Shown: piece after piece, positions 9,465 through 17,453 of the stretch
Position numbering within the stretch: position 1 is the stretch's first letter
Layout of the letters: each line of letters begins with the position of its first letter
Assembly: GCF_001050135.1 (NCBI RefSeq)
Contig: NZ_CP012040.1
Span: forward strand, 2,949,001 to 3,013,000
Length of the DNA stretch: 64,000 bases
Reading direction: 5' to 3'
Source: Cyclobacterium amurskyense
Lineage (GTDB): Bacteria > Bacteroidota > Bacteroidia > Cytophagales > Cyclobacteriaceae
Program-made: the position numbers and the translations under genes
Notes under the pieces: model-generated
Databases searched by the model: none
What the model was told of the DNA's origin: nothing
Seen by the model: the letters and a program-made list of their open reading frames with translations, nothing else

Positions 9465-10418
9465 CTAATTTTTGTCTAGCCATTCGGGTAGGTTTTTTAG
9501 GATGTCTTCGGTCATTTGGGCCAGGTCATATTCCGGAAGCCAATTCCAGTCTTGCTGTGCTCTTTGATCATCGATTGATTGAGGCCAGTTTGCTGCAATT
9601 TCCTGTCTGTAATCGGGAGCGTAATTTATTTTAAAATTTGGATAATATTTTTTCAATTCCAAAAATATTTCTTCAGGGGTAAAGTCCATGGCTGCCAGGT
9701 TGTAACTGGACCTTACTTTGATGTTTTCCTTTGGTGCTTGCATTAGCTTTAAGGTAGCATTAATGGCATCTGGCATGTACATCATAGGTAGGCGGGTGTC
9801 TTTTTCTAGAAAAGATTCAAAAGGTAGCCCTTTCATTGCCTTATAAAAAATATCTACCGCATAGTCAGTGGTGCCTCCTCCTGGTTTTGATTTGTACCCA
9901 ATTAGCCCAGGGAATCTAATACTTCTTACGTCTACATTGTGGTGTTGGAAATAATAATCACACCAGCTTTCACCAGCCATCTTAGAAATGCCATAGACGG
10001 TATTTGGGCTTTGCACGGCATTTTGGGAGGTAAGTAGTTTAGGGCTTTCTTTGCCAAATACAGCGATGGATGAGGGCCAAAATATTTTGTCTAATTTTAG
10101 TTCTTTTCCTAACTCAAGTAAGATCAATAAACTGTCCATGTTCAGCTTCCATGCTAAAAGTGGATTTCGTTCGGCTGTGGCTGATAAGATTGCAGCAAGG
10201 TGATAAACCTGGGTGACATTTTCTTTGATGATGATGTCTTTAAAACTCACCTGATCCATTACGTCTAGTTTTGCAAATTGGCAATAAGGGAATTTTGCCG
10301 CAGCTTCTTGATTAAGGTCAGAAGCAATAATTGCATCAGGTCCATATACCTCACATAACATTTGTGTTAGTTCTGTCCCTAACTGTCCAGCAGATCCGGT
10401 TACGAGTATTTTATCCAT
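9465..10418 (-). CDS. tdh: L-threonine 3-dehydrogenase (SDR type)
   Basis: An NAD-dependent short-chain (epimerase-like) threonine dehydrogenase oxidising L-threonine to 2-amino-3-ketobutyrate in the cytosol. The nucleotide-binding motif GSAGQLGTEL is at the N-terminus, the catalytic tyrosine/lysine pair is YGISK, and the segment VRSIRFPGLIGY and later SSYNLAAMDFTPEE match the SDR-type TDH family rather than the zinc-dependent type. The preferred start (MDKILVTG) trims a 22-residue extension in the open frame. The assignment is strengthened by the divergent neighbour kbl, which uses the product. It may be co-transcribed with the NlpE-like gene. Confidence 0.88.
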   Translation of the reverse strand: MDKILVTGSAGQLGTELTQMLCEVYGPDAIIASDLNQEAAAKFPYCQFAKLDVMDQVSFKDIIIKENVTQVYHLAAILSATAERNPLLAWKLNMDSLLILLELGKELKLDKIFWPSSIAVFGKESPKLLTSQNAVQSPNTVYGISKMAGESWCDYYFQHHNVDVRSIRFPGLIGYKSKPGGGTTDYAVDIFYKAMKGLPFESFLEKDTRLPMMYMPDAINATLKLMQAPKENIKVRSSYNLAAMDFTPEEIFLELKKYYPNFKINYAPDYRQEIAANWPQSIDDQRAQQDWNWLPEYDLAQMTEDILKNLPEWLDKN

Positions 10419-10561
10419 TGGCTTTATTTTGATTATGTCTAATTCAATTGCCAATTTCAGAATTTTATTACAATTATGTGTCATTAATCTTTAAAAATCG
10501 TAAGTTTAGTGTTTATTCAAAATGGTGGTTTGTTTCCATTATTTAATTAATCTACAGGCTT

Positions 10562-11758
10562 ATGTTTGGCACATTAAAAGAAAAACTTGAGAAAGAGTTA
10601 GCTGATCTGAAAACAGATGGGCTCTACAAAAATGAGCGGATAATAACCTCCCCTCAGGGGGCAAAAATCACCCTAAAGGGTGGAAGTGAGGTTTTGAATT
10701 TTTGTGCAAATAATTACCTTGGACTTTCTAGTCATCCGCAAGTAATAAAAGCAGCTAAAGAAGCCATTGATAGCCATGGGTATGGGATGTCTTCTGTCAG
10801 GTTTATTTGTGGAACACAGGATATTCACAAAACGCTGGAAGACAAGATTACAAAATTTTTAGGCACTGAAGATACCATCCTTTATGCAGCGGCTTTTGAT
10901 GCCAATGGAGGTGTGTTTGAGCCAATTCTTGGTCCAGAAGACGCAATCATCTCCGATGCTTTGAACCATGCTTCTATCATAGATGGAGTAAGGTTATGTA
11001 AAGCCATGCGTTTCAGGTACAAGCACAATGACATGCAAGATTTGGAAGAGCAACTTAAAGCGGCTGATTCAAAAGGTGCCAAGCAAAAGTTGATTGTCAC
11101 CGATGGTGCCTTTTCTATGGATGGGACAATTGCTCAAATGGATAAAATTGTGGCTCTTGCAACAAAATACAATGCCTTGGTGATGAGCGATGAATGTCAT
11201 TCTACAGGGTTTATTGGTAAATCAGGTAGAGGTGTGCATGAACTGAAAGGCGTAATGGGAAAGGTAGATATTATTACCGGGACCTTGGGCAAAGCTTTAG
11301 GGGGCGCTTCGGGAGGCTTTACCTCTGGTCGGAAAGAAATCATCGAAATGCTACGTCAGAAGTCCAGGCCTTATTTGTTTTCCAACACACTGGCTCCATC
11401 CATTACGGGAGCTTCCATTGCTATTTTTGATTTGTTATCAGAAACTACCGCACTTAGGGATAAACTGGAGGAGAACACCTTGTATTTTAGGTCGGGAATT
11501 CAGAAAGCTGGTTTTGCAATCAAGGAAGGCACACACCCAATCGTGCCAATCATGCTTTATGATGCTCCACTGGCGCAAAAAATGGCAGATCAATTGCTAG
11601 AAAAAGGTATTTATGTCATTGGTTTTTACTATCCGGTAGTACCAAAAGGACAAGCGAGAATCAGGGTACAACTATCTGCTGCTCATGAGAAAGCAGACCT
11701 GGATAGAGCTATCGAGGCATTTAAGGGAGTAGGCAAAAATCTTGGGGTAATTGACTGA
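10562..11758 (+). CDS. kbl: Glycine C-acetyltransferase (2-amino-3-ketobutyrate CoA ligase)
   Basis: A PLP enzyme of the alpha-oxoamine synthase family, 398 residues, cleaving 2-amino-3-ketobutyrate with CoA to glycine and acetyl-CoA. Family marks are NFCANNYLGLSSHP, the PLP-stacking and phosphate regions DALNHASIIDG and DECHSTGFIGKSGRG, and the Schiff-base lysine in GTLGKALGGASGG. Length and N-terminus (MFGTLKEKLEKEL) fit KBL rather than serine palmitoyltransferase or AONS. Head-to-head arrangement with tdh, 143 bp apart, forms a complete threonine-to-glycine route. It is convergent with cdaA, the stop codons being 2 bp apart. Confidence 0.95.
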   Translation: MFGTLKEKLEKELADLKTDGLYKNERIITSPQGAKITLKGGSEVLNFCANNYLGLSSHPQVIKAAKEAIDSHGYGMSSVRFICGTQDIHKTLEDKITKFLGTEDTILYAAAFDANGGVFEPILGPEDAIISDALNHASIIDGVRLCKAMRFRYKHNDMQDLEEQLKAADSKGAKQKLIVTDGAFSMDGTIAQMDKIVALATKYNALVMSDECHSTGFIGKSGRGVHELKGVMGKVDIITGTLGKALGGASGGFTSGRKEIIEMLRQKSRPYLFSNTLAPSITGASIAIFDLLSETTALRDKLEENTLYFRSGIQKAGFAIKEGTHPIVPIMLYDAPLAQKMADQLLEKGIYVIGFYYPVVPKGQARIRVQLSAAHEKADLDRAIEAFKGVGKNLGVID

Positions 11759-11760
11759 GA

Positions 11761-12627
11761 TTAAAGTTCAGAAATTCGTTTTAATTCAGCCCTTCTTTCA
11801 GATTGATTGAGGGGCTCGAATTTATCATCAATTTCTTCTCCGGTCAGGTAATTGTTTATCAATTCTCGAACCTCCTGAAAAGAGAGGTTGTGAAGTATTT
11901 TACCATTTTTGGCCAAAGAGACCTGACCAGTTTCTTCTGAAACGATAAGAATCAATGAATCTGTTGCTTCAGACATGCCAATGGCTGCCCTGTGGCGAAG
12001 GCCAAATTGTGCAGGTACCTCACGTTCTGTCACAGGTAGTATGCATCTTGCTGCTTTAACACGACCATTAAAAATGATTACACCTCCATCATGCAATGGG
12101 CTGTATTTATTGAAAATTGAAACCAATAAACGCTTGGAAACCACTGCGTCAATATGGTCTCCACTTTCCGCATAGAATTTTAACTCGGAATTTCTTGAAA
12201 GCACGATTAAGGCTCCTGTGCTACTTCCCGAAAGGGTTTTGGAGGCCTCTATAATTGGGGTTACATTGAATGCCTGACTTTCCCTTTTTCTCCAAAACAA
12301 TAATTCTTGCCACAAATTTTCATTTGAAAATATGGAAGACTTACCCACAATGAGGAGAAATTTCCTGATTTCCTGCTGAAACAAAATTATTGCAGCCAAC
12401 ACACCTACACCCATAAACTGGCCCAAAATTATTGTTAGGAGTTCCATCTGTGCTGCACTTACCACAAGGTAGATTAAGTAGATGGATAGGAAACCTAAAA
12501 ATATCTTAATGGCTACACTACCTCGCATCAACTTATATACCTGGTAAATGAGCACACTTACCAAGGTAATGTCTATAAGGTTGACTAGAGAAATGTCCAG
12601 AAAGCCAATTTTAAAGAGTAAATTCAA
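11761..12627 (-). CDS. cdaA: Diadenylate cyclase CdaA
   Basis: A membrane-bound enzyme of 288 residues making the second messenger c-di-AMP from two ATP. Three hydrophobic segments occupy about residues 10-30, 40-58 and 62-82; the DAC domain follows at about 100-265. The catalytic motifs DGG (180-182) and RHR (211-213) are intact. c-di-AMP typically governs potassium and osmotic balance. The start ATG overlaps the folP stop by 4 bp (ATGA), showing translational coupling with folP. Confidence 0.95.
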   Translation of the reverse strand: MNLLFKIGFLDISLVNLIDITLVSVLIYQVYKLMRGSVAIKIFLGFLSIYLIYLVVSAAQMELLTIILGQFMGVGVLAAIILFQQEIRKFLLIVGKSSIFSNENLWQELLFWRKRESQAFNVTPIIEASKTLSGSSTGALIVLSRNSELKFYAESGDHIDAVVSKRLLVSIFNKYSPLHDGGVIIFNGRVKAARCILPVTEREVPAQFGLRHRAAIGMSEATDSLILIVSEETGQVSLAKNGKILHNLSFQEVRELINNYLTGEEIDDKFEPLNQSERRAELKRISEL

Positions 12628-13508
12628 GTGTAGATTTGTTTATATAATTTTAAAGTTTCATTTGCTTCTTTAACATCATGCACCCTTAATATATTTGCTC
12701 CATTAATGAGGGCTGCCATATGTAAGGCAGTAGTCCCGTTTAAAGCTTCTTCAGGGCTTATTTTTAATAATTTATAAATCATGGATTTTCGAGAAACCCC
12801 TATTAGCACAGGTAATTGTATTGATTTAAAATAGGAAAAGTTTTTAATAAGTTCGTAGTTCTGTTCTAAAGTCTTCGAAAAACCCAATCCTATATCAAGT
12901 ATTACATCTTTTATGCCAGCTTTTTTACATTTATTAATTTTTTCCGAAAAAAAATATTGAATTTCTTTTTCCATATCGACATAATCAGAAAAATTTTGCA
13001 TTGATTGAGGAGTTCCCTTCATGTGCATACATATATATGGAACACCCAAACCACCTACAGTATCAAGCATTTGGCGATCAAGTTCGCCGCCTGAAATGTC
13101 ATTAACAATGTCAGCACCTGCCATTACAGCTTCTTTGGCAACTTCAGATCTAAAAGTGTCAATAGAAACCAAGTTGTCAGGAAACCTATCTTTAATACTC
13201 TTAATAACGTGAATTACTCTTTTTAGTTCCTCTTTTTCTGAGACCGGGGCAGCGCCAGGTCTGGAACTATACCCTCCAATGTCTAAAATGTGAGCACCAT
13301 CTTCGATCATCTGCGCTGCTTTTTCTAAAAAGTCCTCTTCCTTGCCTGAGGTTCTACTCTTGTCATAGAAAGAATCAGGGGTGCTATTTATTATCCCCAT
13401 AATCCATGGTTCATTCAAAGCAAAAAGCTTTCCTTTGATTTGAAGTGTTATTTTTGGGGGAAATAAAGTATCTTCGAACTTATAAATTGAATGTGAATTT
13501 TCTAACAT
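12624..13508 (-). CDS. folP: Dihydropteroate synthase
   Basis: The cytosolic TIM-barrel enzyme joining p-aminobenzoate to dihydropterin pyrophosphate in folate synthesis, the sulfonamide target. Signatures: MGIINSTPDSFYD, the pterin-site segment SIDTFRSEVA, ADIVNDISGG, the MHMKGTPQSM loop, GLGFSKTLEQNYELI and VSRKSMI. The start at 13508 (MLENSHSIYKF) is preferred because the longer frame would run back over the divergent gene's start. A 35-residue segment before MGII is somewhat long but usual in this phylum. Its start lies 14 bp from that of the divergent DUF1599 gene; it overlaps cdaA by 4 bp. Confidence 0.95.
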   Translation of the reverse strand: MLENSHSIYKFEDTLFPPKITLQIKGKLFALNEPWIMGIINSTPDSFYDKSRTSGKEEDFLEKAAQMIEDGAHILDIGGYSSRPGAAPVSEKEELKRVIHVIKSIKDRFPDNLVSIDTFRSEVAKEAVMAGADIVNDISGGELDRQMLDTVGGLGVPYICMHMKGTPQSMQNFSDYVDMEKEIQYFFSEKINKCKKAGIKDVILDIGLGFSKTLEQNYELIKNFSYFKSIQLPVLIGVSRKSMIYKLLKISPEEALNGTTALHMAALINGANILRVHDVKEANETLKLYKQIYT

Positions 13509-13522
13509 AAAACACCCTTGCT

Positions 13523-14071
13523 TTGGAAACGCAAACCGCAAGCGAATATAACGAAGTTATTGGCCTTTGTAAAGAACTTTTTAAGAAGAAGACGCAGGAT
13601 TATGGTACCGCGTGGAGGATTCTGAGGTTGCCATCACTGACAGATCAGATTTTCATCAAGGCCCAAAGGATAAGGTCTATTCAGGAAAAGGGATTCCAGA
13701 AGGTGGATGACCCTGTAAAGGATGAATTTATTGGTATTATTAATTATTGTCTTATCGCTTTAATGCAAAGTGATTTGGCTGGAGATTCCCGAATGGAATT
13801 GACTTTTGAAGAATTGGAGCCCATTTATGACAAATGGGTAAGCGATACCAAAGATTTGCTGGCCAATAAAAACCATGATTATGGTGAAGCTTGGAGAGGT
13901 ATGCGGATTTCTTCCATTACAGACATTATTCTTATGAAACTGTATAGGGTAAAGCAGATCGAAGACAATCAAGGTCACACCCTTGTGTCTGAAGGAGTGG
14001 TGGCCAACTATCAGGACATGCTCAATTATGCTGTTTTTTGTATGATAAAATTAAATCAAGATGATCATTAA
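13523..14071 (+). CDS. DUF1599 domain protein, two repeats
   Basis: 182 residues formed by two copies of one domain: KELFKKKTQDYGTAWRILR followed by TDQIFIKAQRIRSI, then KDLLANKNHDYGEAWRGMR followed by TDIILMKLYRVKQI. The KxxDYGxAW motif and the following basic helix resemble nucleotide-pyrophosphatase-like all-alpha helical folds, but the function is unknown. Translation must start at TTG (13523): an in-frame stop sits at 13508-13510 and no ATG occurs until past the first repeat. The 3' end overlaps the DoxX gene by 11 bp, so the two are translationally linked. Confidence 0.85.
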   Translation: METQTASEYNEVIGLCKELFKKKTQDYGTAWRILRLPSLTDQIFIKAQRIRSIQEKGFQKVDDPVKDEFIGIINYCLIALMQSDLAGDSRMELTFEELEPIYDKWVSDTKDLLANKNHDYGEAWRGMRISSITDIILMKLYRVKQIEDNQGHTLVSEGVVANYQDMLNYAVFCMIKLNQDDH

Positions 14072-15167
14072 AACATTAATTGCTATTTCCCGTGTTTTGG
14101 TCGGTGGGCTTTTTATCTTTTCAGGTTTAATAAAGGTGAATGATCCTGTAGGTACCTCCATAAAAATGCAGGAATATTTCGATGTTTTTGCTACTGACAT
14201 TTCCCCCATATTTGAACCACTAAAAGAAATTTCCCTGGCCATCGCCGTATTCTTGGTGGTTTTTGAAGTGGCCTTAGGAGTCATGCTTCTTGTTGGTTGG
14301 CGATTAAAGCGAGCGGTTTATCTTCTGCTGGCAATGATACTGTTCTTTACCTTCCTTACCTTTTATTCTGCGTATTTCAACAAAGTAACCGACTGTGGCT
14401 GTTTTGGAGATGCCATCAAACTTACTCCTTGGGAATCCTTTTACAAAGACATCGTTCTTTTGGTTATGATCGTGTTTTTGCTTGTTTTTAAAGAAAAACT
14501 ACCCAACAAACGCTCGGCCTTTGGTAAGTGGGTTACAATGGGTACTTTAGCACTTTCTTTGGTATTGGCTATTTACGCCATAAGAAATCTTCCATTTATA
14601 GATTTCAGGGCTTTTAAAGAAGGGGTTAATATTCATCAAGCCATGCAGCCATCTGGGGAATTGCAATATTCCTACCTTATGGAAAAAGATGGAGAAAATC
14701 ATGCTTTTGACCAATACCCAACGGATGATAGTTATACTTTTTTAGAGATGACTTTGAAGAATCCTGAAGTGCTCCCTCGAATCTCTGATTTTGCGGTATG
14801 GAATGAGGCAGGAGACCATACAGAGGAAATACTCCAAGGTAAAAAGCTATTGATCCTTTCCAGTAATATTGAAAAAATAGGGTTGTCAGTAAAAGAATTG
14901 GATAGAATCAGTGCTTTAATTAATTCATTTCAGGGTACTGGGGTAAGTGTACTTTTGATAGCTGCCTCCTCTGAAGAAAAAATGAAAAATTATCTTGAGA
15001 AGAAAGGTCTTCGTATCGGTTATTATATGGCTGATGCTACCGTAGTAAAAACCATAATCAGGTCCAATCCAGGTTTGGTGTTTATTGAAGAAGGAACCAT
15101 CCTTAAGAAGTATCATTACCGTAATACTCCAACACCTGAAATAGCTAATAATATTTTTTCCAAATAA
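14061..15167 (+). CDS. DoxX/MauE-like membrane protein, BT_3928 family
   Basis: 368 residues. The N-terminal half has four to five transmembrane helices of the DoxX/MauE type, with the redox-like motif DCGCFGD near residue 112 between helices, as in MauE-like proteins that handle disulfides. The C-terminal half (about 170-368) is soluble, probably periplasmic, and has a thioredoxin-like rhythm (KKLLILSSNIEKI, VSVLLIAASSEE, PGLVFIEEGTILKKY) but no CxxC. I infer a thiol or quinone redox membrane function; none is proven. Overlap of 11 bp with DUF1599 and 2 bp to aroK suggest a three-gene operon. Confidence 0.83.
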   Translation: MIIKTLIAISRVLVGGLFIFSGLIKVNDPVGTSIKMQEYFDVFATDISPIFEPLKEISLAIAVFLVVFEVALGVMLLVGWRLKRAVYLLLAMILFFTFLTFYSAYFNKVTDCGCFGDAIKLTPWESFYKDIVLLVMIVFLLVFKEKLPNKRSAFGKWVTMGTLALSLVLAIYAIRNLPFIDFRAFKEGVNIHQAMQPSGELQYSYLMEKDGENHAFDQYPTDDSYTFLEMTLKNPEVLPRISDFAVWNEAGDHTEEILQGKKLLILSSNIEKIGLSVKELDRISALINSFQGTGVSVLLIAASSEEKMKNYLEKKGLRIGYYMADATVVKTIIRSNPGLVFIEEGTILKKYHYRNTPTPEIANNIFSK

Positions 15168-15169
15168 CA

Positions 15170-15703
15170 ATGGATCCAAAGAAAATTGTACTTGTAGGCA
15201 TGCCGGGTAGTGGGAAATCTACTTTGGGAAAGGCGTTGGCACTAAAGTTAAATTGGCGCTTTTATGATTTAGATGATTTAATTGAGAAGTCAGCAGGGAA
15301 GGCCATAGCTGAAATTTTCCCTACCCATGGGGAAGGCTATTTTAGAAAATTAGAGTCAACAGTTTTAGATGAGATTCTTAGTAAAGAGGAAGAGTTCGTC
15401 TTGGCTACGGGTGGAGGTGCACCTTGCTATAATGACAATATGGATCTGATAAATAAAAAAGGTGTTTCTGTGTACCTAGATGTTCCACTAAATAATATTC
15501 TGGAGAGATTGTCAAATACTGAAGTGGCTATTAGGCCCTTGTTTTCCAGTTTGGACACGCCTCAAATAATTCTAAAGCTTAAAGATATGCATTCTCAAAG
15601 AAGTGCATTTTATGAAATGGCAAAAATAAAACTCAGGGGAGAAGACAGTTCCCCTGAGTTATTGATATCTGAGTGGATGCCTTTGTTAAAAGCTAAACCC
15701 TAA
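15170..15703 (+). CDS. aroK: Shikimate kinase
   Basis: A 177-residue cytosolic kinase phosphorylating shikimate in aromatic amino acid synthesis. Walker A GMPGSGKST is at residues 10-18; the shikimate-binding segment DLDDLIE, FRKLES and the LATGGGAPC loop are present, as is the lid/arginine region with IRPLF. It begins 2 bp after the DoxX stop. The last 18 bp overlap the convergent porin gene, and an 11-bp hairpin acting for that porin gene is embedded in its codons at 15630-15660. Confidence 0.94.
   Translation: MDPKKIVLVGMPGSGKSTLGKALALKLNWRFYDLDDLIEKSAGKAIAEIFPTHGEGYFRKLESTVLDEILSKEEEFVLATGGGAPCYNDNMDLINKKGVSVYLDVPLNNILERLSNTEVAIRPLFSSLDTPQIILKLKDMHSQRSAFYEMAKIKLRGEDSSPELLISEWMPLLKAKP
15628..15660 (-). 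terminator. Terminator of the OmpP1/FadL gene, embedded in aroK coding sequence
   Basis: AACTCAGGGGA (15630-15640) pairs perfectly with TCCCCTGAGTT (15650-15660) around a 9-nt loop. On the minus strand the stem is followed by TTTATTTTTG, giving a T-rich tail, whereas the plus strand has none. It starts 25 bp past the porin stop codon and lies wholly inside aroK. Confidence 0.75.
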
Positions 15704-17152
15704 GGTAAGCAATCCAGTAGTTCGATTGTTGTCTATGATGGCTGTATCAGGATAGGTGAAATACGATTTCATGAAACTACTGTTAACAATACCTAAGTCT
15801 ATGCTAAAGCTTGAAAGTTTCACGCCTAAACCACCAGAAAACTGGGTTGTTCTTTGGCTAATGTTCCCTGTTGCCGCATATGGATCACCAAAGTAGGCGT
15901 AACCAGCCCTTAGTCTAAACTTGTCGAATCTAAATTCTCCACCTAAACTGTAATTGATCGTTTGGCCATAAAGATTACTGATTTCAGTATTGTCCTGTTC
16001 AGTATTGAATACATTGGACCTAAGATTGGCTGAACTGTAATCTAAGTAATTTACATCTGCGGTAATAAATCCATTTTTCCCAAAGAAGTAGGTTAATCCA
16101 CCACCCATACGCATAGGGGTTCTCAAATTATAGCTGCTTACGAAAATATCTGTTTGTGCATCAGATTCTGAAATAGAGCCAAATTCCGGGTCCTGATAAG
16201 GAGGGAAGAAATTGGCAATTATGTCCGCATCATACTCCTCATTAAATTGATTCCAAGTAGGGGATTTGAAGTTCAATCCAATATTCAATTGGTCTACCGG
16301 TTTATAAATCAATCCAAGCCCAATATTTAATCCTGAACCTTCAAGGCTTAAATTCTCTTGTAGAGAACTAAATAGAGAAGTTTGGTTATTGTCATCTATA
16401 AATGTCTCTTCATAGGTCTTTGTAGACCTAAAAGTAACCGAGCTAATACCAAGAGAGGCGCCTATAAACAATTTATTTTTATAATTACCCCCGTAAGAGA
16501 AGCTGATTTGGGACATTGAACCTTGATTTTCAACTTTTTCTGCTTTTTCTAAAGCTAAGGTAGCATTTGGTGAATAATCATATCCGCCTCCTTCTACTGG
16601 GTTAATTAGAAAAGCATCGAAAAATAAACCGTCTGTTCCACCAGGTACACCGTTTTGATTGTAGTCATCCACGTAAAAATCAAGGATGGATCCTTGGTCA
16701 AGCTGGTTTGAAAAATAGCCAAAATCATTATTGTAGGAAGCTTGTCGATTGATACTAATACCAAAGGAACCGCCTCGCCAATCGCCTAATTCTAAAGGCA
16801 TTTTAGCTCTACTGATTACTACTCCAAGATTGGGCAAAGAGAAATTAGTCGTATTGAAGTTTTCATTCTGCCCCCATAAGGAAGTAGATGCATTCCAATC
16901 ACTATAGCCTGCTGTGAAACTAAATTCTGAATTTTGATAAAAGCCTAAACCAGCAGGGTTGTTATGTATATTACTTATGTCTCCTCCTAATGCATTGCCT
17001 GATCCTCCCAGTGCGCTGATTCTAGCGGAACCGGTAGATCCAAATTGGCTAAACCGGAGTGCGTCTTCAGCGTAACCAGCTTGTGCTTTTACCTCACTTA
17101 TATGTAATGCAAGCAAAGCAGATAAAGATAAAATCAATTTAAATCCTTTCAT
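15686..17152 (-). CDS. OmpP1/FadL/TodX-type outer membrane transporter
   Basis: A 488-residue outer-membrane beta-barrel with signal peptide (cleavage near VKAQA). The segment QFGSTGSARISALGGSGNALGGDISNIHNNPAGL is the family's N-terminal hatch pattern (positions about 36-70), and the rest alternates short hydrophobic strands with polar loops. Closing residues TTGLLTLGFSF end in Phe as barrel proteins do. The family imports long-chain fatty acids or other hydrophobic compounds; substrate here is not known. Convergent with aroK, overlapping by 18 bp. Confidence 0.85.
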   Translation of the reverse strand: MKGFKLILSLSALLALHISEVKAQAGYAEDALRFSQFGSTGSARISALGGSGNALGGDISNIHNNPAGLGFYQNSEFSFTAGYSDWNASTSLWGQNENFNTTNFSLPNLGVVISRAKMPLELGDWRGGSFGISINRQASYNNDFGYFSNQLDQGSILDFYVDDYNQNGVPGGTDGLFFDAFLINPVEGGGYDYSPNATLALEKAEKVENQGSMSQISFSYGGNYKNKLFIGASLGISSVTFRSTKTYEETFIDDNNQTSLFSSLQENLSLEGSGLNIGLGLIYKPVDQLNIGLNFKSPTWNQFNEEYDADIIANFFPPYQDPEFGSISESDAQTDIFVSSYNLRTPMRMGGGLTYFFGKNGFITADVNYLDYSSANLRSNVFNTEQDNTEISNLYGQTINYSLGGEFRFDKFRLRAGYAYFGDPYAATGNISQRTTQFSGGLGVKLSSFSIDLGIVNSSFMKSYFTYPDTAIIDNNRTTGLLTLGFSF

Positions 17153-17426
17153 GTCAATTCTATTAAATCCTTTTTAATGTTTTGTTCCCCAATGCAATTT
17201 TATATAAGAAGCATTTCAAAAACTCCTGCTTTTTTAAAGGCATTGAAATTAAGAACCAATACTATCCAAAACGGATAATGTCTTAAATAGGTTAAGGTAA
17301 AACGTTACTTCAAGGGTAGGTATTTAGATAAATAAAGTCAATAAGGTAATGCCACTTTGATCCAACCTTGTGGATTAAAGCGAAAAAAATCATTGTTTGA
17401 CAATGGGAGTGATGATTAAAGGATAG

Positions 17427-17453
17427 AAAAAAAGAGGGAATTAATTCCCTCTT
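17427..17453 (-). terminator. Terminator overlapping the stop codon of the Ser/Arg-rich lipoprotein gene
   Basis: A perfect palindrome AAGAGGGAATTAATTCCCTCTT (17432-17453 in two halves of 11) is followed on the minus strand by TTTTTTT. The gene's stop codon, at 17441-17443, lies in the centre of the hairpin. Confidence 0.8.
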
